NCBI GenBank assembly: GCA_018969565.1
Contig: JAGWYC010000059.1
Coordinates: forward strand, 1-9,819
DNA length: 9,819 bases
DNA from: Bacteroidota bacterium
GTDB lineage: Bacteria > Bacteroidota > Bacteroidia > NS11-12g > UBA955
Reading direction: 5' to 3'
Shown: piece after piece, positions 6,116 through 9,819 of the stretch
Position numbering within the stretch: the first letter of the stretch is position 1
Layout of the letters: the number at the start of each line of letters is the position of its first letter
Notes under the pieces: generated by a model
What the model saw: only the letters and a program-made list of their open reading frames with translations
Databases searched by the model: none
What the model was told of the DNA's origin: nothing
Translations under genes and position numbers: made by a program

Positions 6116-6571
6116 ATGCGTATTCTTATTCAACGCGTAAGCCGCGCCTCCGTTCAGGTATCCGGTGACATGATAGCGTCCATACAACATGGTTTTTTAG
6201 TTCTGGTGGGCATTGGCGCCGAGGATGGGCAGGAAGACGCAGACTGGCTGACTGAAAAACTGATGGGCATGCGTTTGTTTTCTGATGAAGAAGGAAAGAT
6301 GAATCTCAACCTGGAGCAATGTGGCGGAAGTCTGCTGCTGGTAAGCCAGTTTACCTTGTTTGCGCAAACGAAAAAGGGAAACAGACCTTCCTTTATAGAA
6401 GCCGCACGTCCGGAAACAGCCAAACCTTTATTTGACTATTTCACACAACGTTGCCGCAGCCTATTGCCCGGGATTGATGTTCAGACCGGCGTTTTTGGCG
6501 CCATGATGGAGGTGTCTTTGGTGAATGACGGTCCGGTGACCATCTGGATGGACAGCAGGCAGCGCAATTAA
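6116..6571 (+). CDS. dtd: D-aminoacyl-tRNA deacylase
   Basis: DTD hydrolyses D-amino acids (and mischarged glycine) from tRNA, a proofreading step in translation. The 151-residue product has the normal length and both signature motifs of the dimeric active site: S-Q-F-T-L at 77-81 and N-D-G-P-V-T at 137-142, whose Gly-Pro (139-140) is the cis-Pro loop that excludes L-aminoacyl substrates. The opening MRILIQRVSRASVQV and the stretch K-K-G-N-R-P-S-F (86-93) are also standard. The ATG at 6116 follows a Shine-Dalgarno-like GGAAGGA. dtd lies 30 bases after purS on the same strand. Its TAA is one base from the panC stop on the opposite strand, leaving no room for a separate terminator. Confidence 0.97.
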   Translation: MRILIQRVSRASVQVSGDMIASIQHGFLVLVGIGAEDGQEDADWLTEKLMGMRLFSDEEGKMNLNLEQCGGSLLLVSQFTLFAQTKKGNRPSFIEAARPETAKPLFDYFTQRCRSLLPGIDVQTGVFGAMMEVSLVNDGPVTIWMDSRQRN

Positions 6572-6572
6572 A

Positions 6573-7406
6573 TCAGCAGCGCAGGTTATCAATCAGGCGT
6601 ACTCCTTCCAGGTAGCCTGCAAACAGCAGTACAGCAGGAGTTTCAGGCCATTGTTCCAGCGTATCCAACGTTTCAGGCACGGCTAGTTCCAGGTATTCTG
6701 TTTCTATCTGATGCTGCAGCAGATAGGAGCGTGCTTGGCGGAGCAATTCAGGCAAAGGCGTTTTGTGCTTTTGATGACAGATTTCTTGTAATGCACGGTA
6801 GATGGCCGGCGCATTTATGCGGCCGGCTTCACTCAGGCGGCTGTTACGCGAACTCATGGCAAGCCCGTCGGCTTCACGTCTGGTCGGGATGATGTGCATG
6901 TGGATATCAGGGAAATGGGTGTCAATGAGCTTTTTCACCACCATGCACTGCTGGAAGTCTTTTTCGCCAAAGAAAACATCCCGGGGTCTGATGGTGTGGA
7001 ACAGGCTCCAAAGCACATCGGTAACCCCTTGGAAATGCCCGGGCCTGAAACTTCCTTCAAAACGTTCAGCCAGAAAGCCCAGGGCTACCGGAGGAATTTG
7101 GCTGTGCGGATCGTACACCTGATCGGCTTCAGGAATAAAGACAGCATCGCAAGCGGCCTGTTCCAGTAAACGGATATCGCGGTCCAGGGTGCGCGGGTAG
7201 CGGCGCAAATCCTCAGGATTGTTAAACTGCCTGGGGTTTACAAAAATGGAGGCCAGGGCCAAACACCCCTGTTGCTTTGCTTCAGCAATCAGGCTCAGGT
7301 GCCCTTCGTGCAGCGCACCCATAGTTGGGATGAAAGCCAGTTGCTGATGTTCCTGTTGTTCCTGAAGCCAGGAACCCAGTTTGTTTCTATAGAAAAAAAG
7401 TTTCAA
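6573..7406 (-). CDS. panC: Pantothenate synthetase (pantoate-beta-alanine ligase)
   Basis: PanC activates pantoate with ATP and joins it to beta-alanine, giving pantothenate (vitamin B5) for coenzyme A. The 277-residue product has family length and all key segments: PTMGALHEGH (27-36), which holds the H-x-G-H nucleotide motif; S-I-F-V-N-P-R-Q-F (53-61); G-E-K-D-F-Q-Q (147-153); and R-E-A-D-G-L-A-M-S-S-R-N (177-188), which contains the K-M-S-K-S-like loop. The C-terminus ends V-R-L-I-D-N, as usual. The start appears to be TTG at 7406: no ATG or GTG occurs in frame between it and an upstream stop at 7443-7445, and translation from it gives the expected first strand. It is divergent from the GT5-like gene and convergent with dtd, with a one-base gap. 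Confidence 0.96.
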   Translation of the reverse strand: MKLFFYRNKLGSWLQEQQEHQQLAFIPTMGALHEGHLSLIAEAKQQGCLALASIFVNPRQFNNPEDLRRYPRTLDRDIRLLEQAACDAVFIPEADQVYDPHSQIPPVALGFLAERFEGSFRPGHFQGVTDVLWSLFHTIRPRDVFFGEKDFQQCMVVKKLIDTHFPDIHMHIIPTRREADGLAMSSRNSRLSEAGRINAPAIYRALQEICHQKHKTPLPELLRQARSYLLQHQIETEYLELAVPETLDTLEQWPETPAVLLFAGYLEGVRLIDNLRC

Positions 7407-7508
7407 AATTTCAAGAGAAAAAGTTGCGGGAATAGACCGTTTTTAAAGGGTTTTGCTGTCATTCTATCAGATTTTTTTCGTTAATTTTGTAATTGCGTTC
7501 TGCAAGAT
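7407..7508. promoter_or_regulatory. Divergent intergenic region between panC and the GT5-like gene, with a -7 element at 7482-7489
   Basis: This AT-rich spacer must hold promoters for both directions. On the plus strand TAATTTTG at 7482-7489 matches TAnnTTTG perfectly and lies 19 bases before the ATG at 7509. A TTTTG at 7451-7455 is 26 bases upstream of it, somewhat far for a -33 element, and a T-run lies at 7472-7478. I cannot pick out a convincing -7 element for panC on the minus strand. Confidence 0.5.
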
Positions 7509-8315
7509 ATGGTGCAAAAAAAGAAAAAGATCCTTTTCGTAAGTTCTGAGATGGCTCCCTTTTTGGAAGATTCACCTGTTGCCACCATTGCAAGGTTGTT
7601 GCCACAGGCCATTCAGGAGAAAGACAATGAAATCCGCATTCTGGTTCCCCGCTTCGGAGTGATTAACGAGCGCAGGAATCGTTTGCATGAGGTGGTTCGC
7701 CTTTCCGGTATCAACATTACCATTGATGATAATGACAATCCCCTGATTATCAAGGTGGCATCCATTCCCCAAACCAAAATGCAGGTGTATTTTCTCGACA
7801 ACGAGGATTACTTCCATCGCAAGGCGGTTTACAGCAATGACAAAGGAGAGTTTTTCGAAGACAACGACGAGCGGACCATCTTCTTTTGCAAGGGTGTTCT
7901 GGAAACAGTGAAAAAACTTGGCTGGGCGCCGGATATCATTCACTGTCAGGGCTGGATGACCAGTCTGATCCCTGTGTATCTGAAAACTATTTATAAAGAT
8001 GAGCCGGTTTATCGAGGGGCCAAAGTGGTTTATTCCATTTTTGATAAGGAATTCGACCAGAACCTGGGCAAGGATTTTACCCGGAAAGCCAGCCTGAATG
8101 CTGTTCCCGACAATCACCTGGAGTGCTTTGCCCCCGGAGATCACGACAGCCTTCAAATCGGAGCCATTACCCATGCCGATGCAGTGGTACAGGTAGCAGG
8201 TTCGGTAGATCCTTCCATTGCCAAGCATATCTCCGACAAGCCCTTTATGCAGCATAGCGAAGACCAGCAGGGAGATCATTACGCTTCACTGTACGACAAG
8301 CTTTGTAACCACTAA
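7509..8315 (+). CDS. Glycogen/starch synthase N-terminal-domain-like protein, apparently catalytically degenerate
   Basis: The 268-residue product resembles only the first Rossmann domain of GT5 glycogen synthases (full enzymes are about 470-500 residues). Matching parts are K-K-I-L-F-V-S-S-E-M-A-P-F (6-18), I-R-I-L-V-P-R-F-G-V-I (42-52), V-Y-F-L-D-N-E-D-Y-F (93-102), E-R-T-I-F-F (121-126) and PDIIHCQGWMTSLIPVYLK (141-159). Catalytic signatures are altered. The K-x-G-G-L loop after A-P-F reads L-E-D-S-P-V-A. The H-x-H-D-W box reads H-C-Q-G-W. The T-I-H-N box with the catalytic histidine reads S-I-F-D (176-179). The second domain with the E-x7-E motif is absent. From memory, similar short proteins lie beside panC and DUF4270 genes across Bacteroidota, so this is probably a conserved form rather than a fresh truncation. 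True glycogen synthesis is unlikely; the real role is unknown. The DUF4270 gene follows after 23 bases. Confidence 0.8.
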   Translation: MVQKKKKILFVSSEMAPFLEDSPVATIARLLPQAIQEKDNEIRILVPRFGVINERRNRLHEVVRLSGINITIDDNDNPLIIKVASIPQTKMQVYFLDNEDYFHRKAVYSNDKGEFFEDNDERTIFFCKGVLETVKKLGWAPDIIHCQGWMTSLIPVYLKTIYKDEPVYRGAKVVYSIFDKEFDQNLGKDFTRKASLNAVPDNHLECFAPGDHDSLQIGAITHADAVVQVAGSVDPSIAKHISDKPFMQHSEDQQGDHYASLYDKLCNH

Positions 8316-8338
8316 ACGCCATCAGCCGTTATAGTCCG

Positions 8339-9670
8339 GTGAAGTATTTTTCAATGGCGTTGGCCCTGTTGGGCACAGTTGCTTGGAGTTCCTGCAATAA
8401 ATACAAAGACAGTATTTCGTTGAAGGAACAGGAAAATCTGGGTGATTATACCCTGATGCGCAGCGACACTTTTACGATACAGGCAGCTACCTGGGCTGAA
8501 GACAGTATTCCGGTCAGCAACTTAACCTACTACCTTCTCGGAGCTATGAACGACCCTGAAACCGGTCAGAGCTTTGCTTCCATAGCCACCAACCTGTATC
8601 CTACCCAGCCCGGAAAATCATTTCCGGCAACGGCCAAAATGGATTCTGCCATTCTGTTCATCCCGTATCCCCCCGGCGCTAATTTCTATGGCAATCCGGG
8701 AACGCCTCAGGGCATCAATGTTTATCAGTTGAGGCAGATGGTGGATGAAGCCAAATACTATTACAATTCAGATAAAATAGCTTACAACGCTGAAAAAGTA
8801 GGCAGTTACTACGGGTTGCTGAAAAGTTCCCGTTTTGATTCCATTCGTTACAACTCCGGGAAGTTGCTCATGTATCCCGGGCTGCGTATCCGGCTTACCG
8901 ATGCCTTTGCTTCGCTGTTGTTCAAAGCCCCGTCTGCCGTAACTCAGACCAAGGATGCTTTCGCGGCCTATATCAAAGGCCTGGCCTTGGTTCCTGAAGA
9001 TCGCGATTTTCAACCTGAACAAGGTGGTGTTGCGTTGCTTGACCTCAATCCTTCCGGTTTGGCCGGGGTGAAACCCAGAGTGATACTGTACTACGACGAT
9101 ACTTCGCAACTGGAGTATGAATTCGGATACCAGAAAACAGCCGCCAATCAATTTAACTTCAAACCCGCAGGCGTTGAACTTACAAGACAACTGAATTCCG
9201 GTGGTTGGTGGCCCTATACCTTTGCCCAGTCAATGGGGGGGTGTAAAACATTTTTACGCATCCCTTACCTGTTGAATCTTGTGAATGACAAAACAATAGT
9301 CATAAATAAGGCCGAATTGTTTGTACAGTTGCGCGATCAAACGGCCCACGCCTTTTATCCGCCGCCTTCGCGGATTAACCTGGGTCAGCCCATCAGTGCC
9401 ACCCGCAGAAGAAGTAATCTGATACGCGATTTTGCGGAAAATCCGGCCTACGGCGGAACCTACAACAGCGTACTGAACGGGTATAAATTCAACATCACCC
9501 TGCACCTTCAGAACCTGGTCAATCAGTATTTCCGATTTGGTAAAAACAATGATCTGGGATTGCTGCTCTTTGTCCCTTCTGACAGCCCTGTGAGCGGCTC
9601 CCGCGCCGTATTTGACATGCGTCCGGGCAACACAAAACTCGTAATTACTTATACAAAACTTAACAACTGA
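8339..9670 (+). CDS. DUF4270 family lipoprotein
   Basis: The 443-residue product looks like an envelope lipoprotein of the Bacteroidota-restricted DUF4270 family, whose function is unknown. A short signal peptide (lysine at 2, hydrophobic core about 5-15) leads to A-W-S-S-C, with Cys19 the likely lipidated residue. Residues just after it (N-K-Y-K-D) do not form a clear acidic surface-export signal, so the facing is uncertain. The mature part is rich in aromatic residues and predicted beta strands. It has D-P-E-T-G near 72-76, suggestive of the D-P-x-x-G often near the start of this family, and ends R-P-G-N-T-K-L-V-I-T-Y-T. The start is GTG at 8339, as an ATG at 8354 would remove the charged n-region. 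It lies 23 bases after the GT5-like gene, probably in one transcript. The next gene, a DAHP synthase, follows in the same frame after 24 bases. Confidence 0.8.
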   Translation: MKYFSMALALLGTVAWSSCNKYKDSISLKEQENLGDYTLMRSDTFTIQAATWAEDSIPVSNLTYYLLGAMNDPETGQSFASIATNLYPTQPGKSFPATAKMDSAILFIPYPPGANFYGNPGTPQGINVYQLRQMVDEAKYYYNSDKIAYNAEKVGSYYGLLKSSRFDSIRYNSGKLLMYPGLRIRLTDAFASLLFKAPSAVTQTKDAFAAYIKGLALVPEDRDFQPEQGGVALLDLNPSGLAGVKPRVILYYDDTSQLEYEFGYQKTAANQFNFKPAGVELTRQLNSGGWWPYTFAQSMGGCKTFLRIPYLLNLVNDKTIVINKAELFVQLRDQTAHAFYPPPSRINLGQPISATRRRSNLIRDFAENPAYGGTYNSVLNGYKFNITLHLQNLVNQYFRFGKNNDLGLLLFVPSDSPVSGSRAVFDMRPGNTKLVITYTKLNN

Positions 9671-9694
9671 TTCAGGCGTTATTTCATTGTTCTT

Positions 9695-9819
9695 ATGGAG
9701 CGAAGGAAACCTTATCAACTTGTGAGTCGTGACTGGAAGAAAGAGAACACAGTCATAGACGTGAATGGCAGCCGTATTGGCGATGAGCGCGAAGTAGTAA
9801 TGATAGCAGGACCTTGCGC
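9695..9819 (+). CDS. aroF: 3-deoxy-7-phosphoheptulonate (DAHP) synthase, N-terminal 41 residues (gene runs off the right edge)
   Basis: DAHP synthase condenses phosphoenolpyruvate with erythrose 4-phosphate, the first step of the shikimate pathway to aromatic amino acids. The visible 41 residues contain P-Y-Q-L-V-S-R-D, then N-T-V-I-D-V-N-G and V-V-M-I-A-G-P-C, which align with the start of the type I-beta catalytic barrel; the I-A-G-P-C strand is diagnostic. In regulated relatives such as the Thermotoga enzyme this segment follows a ferredoxin-like regulatory domain of about 65-70 residues. Here the ATG at 9695 comes directly before it, and the upstream DNA in the same frame is the end of the DUF4270 gene, closed by TGA at 9668-9670. 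The gene thus appears to encode a form without that domain. The C-terminus, where a chorismate mutase could be fused, is not in view. Confidence 0.85.
   Translation, partial: MERRKPYQLVSRDWKKENTVIDVNGSRIGDEREVVMIAGPC

Noticed and set aside
7572..8279. Minus-strand open frame of 235 codons opposite the GT5-like gene
   Set aside because: It has no domain similarity that I recognise, while the plus-strand protein aligns with GT5 N-domains and has a promoter element at the right place.
9668..9697. Possible read-through fusion of the DUF4270 gene and the DAHP synthase gene, which share a frame
   Set aside because: A clear TGA ends the lipoprotein after its family-typical C-terminus and a good ATG follows. 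A lipoprotein fused to a cytoplasmic enzyme makes no sense, and frame sharing is a one-in-three chance.
1..9819. Mobile elements, CRISPR arrays, tRNA or rRNA genes, defence genes
   Set aside because: I found no terminal inverted repeats, transposase or integrase motifs, regular repeats or structured RNA signatures. Every stretch is accounted for by core genes and short spacers.

Overview
The window looks like chromosomal core sequence from a member of the Bacteroidota, most likely Chitinophagales/Sphingobacteriales-like. The evidence is the presence of families typical of that phylum (a DUF4270 lipoprotein beside a half-length glycogen-synthase-like protein and panC, a zinc-less CobB-type sirtuin, a WbqC-like protein), Bacteroidota-type -7 promoter elements (TAnnTTTG) close to several starts, and a near absence of Shine-Dalgarno sequences. 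Gene density is very high. There is no tRNA, rRNA, insertion sequence, CRISPR array or phage signature, and no gene-free stretch longer than about 100 bases.

Layout. (1) 1-1185: a divergent pair, a GatB/YqeY-family gene cut by the left edge (-) and accA (+), which share a 72-bp spacer. (2) 1190-5753: seven minus-strand genes in two tightly packed blocks. The upstream block is cobB-xseA-xseB-LD-carboxypeptidase, with 4-, 14- and 4-bp overlaps. After a 52-bp spacer holding a small hairpin and a possible promoter comes gtrA-folK-wbqC-like, with 22- and 4-bp overlaps. wbqC converges on accA with only 4 bp between the stop codons. (3) 5834-6571: purS and dtd on the plus strand, divergent from cobB; purS has a perfect TAnnTTTG element ending four bases before its ATG. 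(4) 6573-7406: panC (-), converging on dtd with one base between stops. (5) 7509-9819: divergent from panC, a glycogen-synthase N-domain-like protein, a DUF4270 lipoprotein, and the 5' end of a DAHP synthase gene cut by the right edge.

Most genes serve unrelated core functions: fatty-acid synthesis (accA), folate (folK), pantothenate/CoA (panC), purines (purS), aromatic amino acids (aroF-like), DNA repair (xseAB), tRNA proofreading (dtd), peptidoglycan recycling (LD-carboxypeptidase) and protein deacylation (cobB). XseA and XseB are the only clear partners of one complex. The least understood part is 7509-9670: a GT5-like protein that has lost the recognisable catalytic signatures, followed by a lipoprotein of unknown function. 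I see no strong evidence for a wholly new multi-gene system. The points worth a second look are that degenerate GT5/DUF4270 pair, the possibly leaderless promoters, the DAHP synthase that appears to lack an N-terminal regulatory domain, and the zinc-less sirtuin in an exonuclease VII operon.
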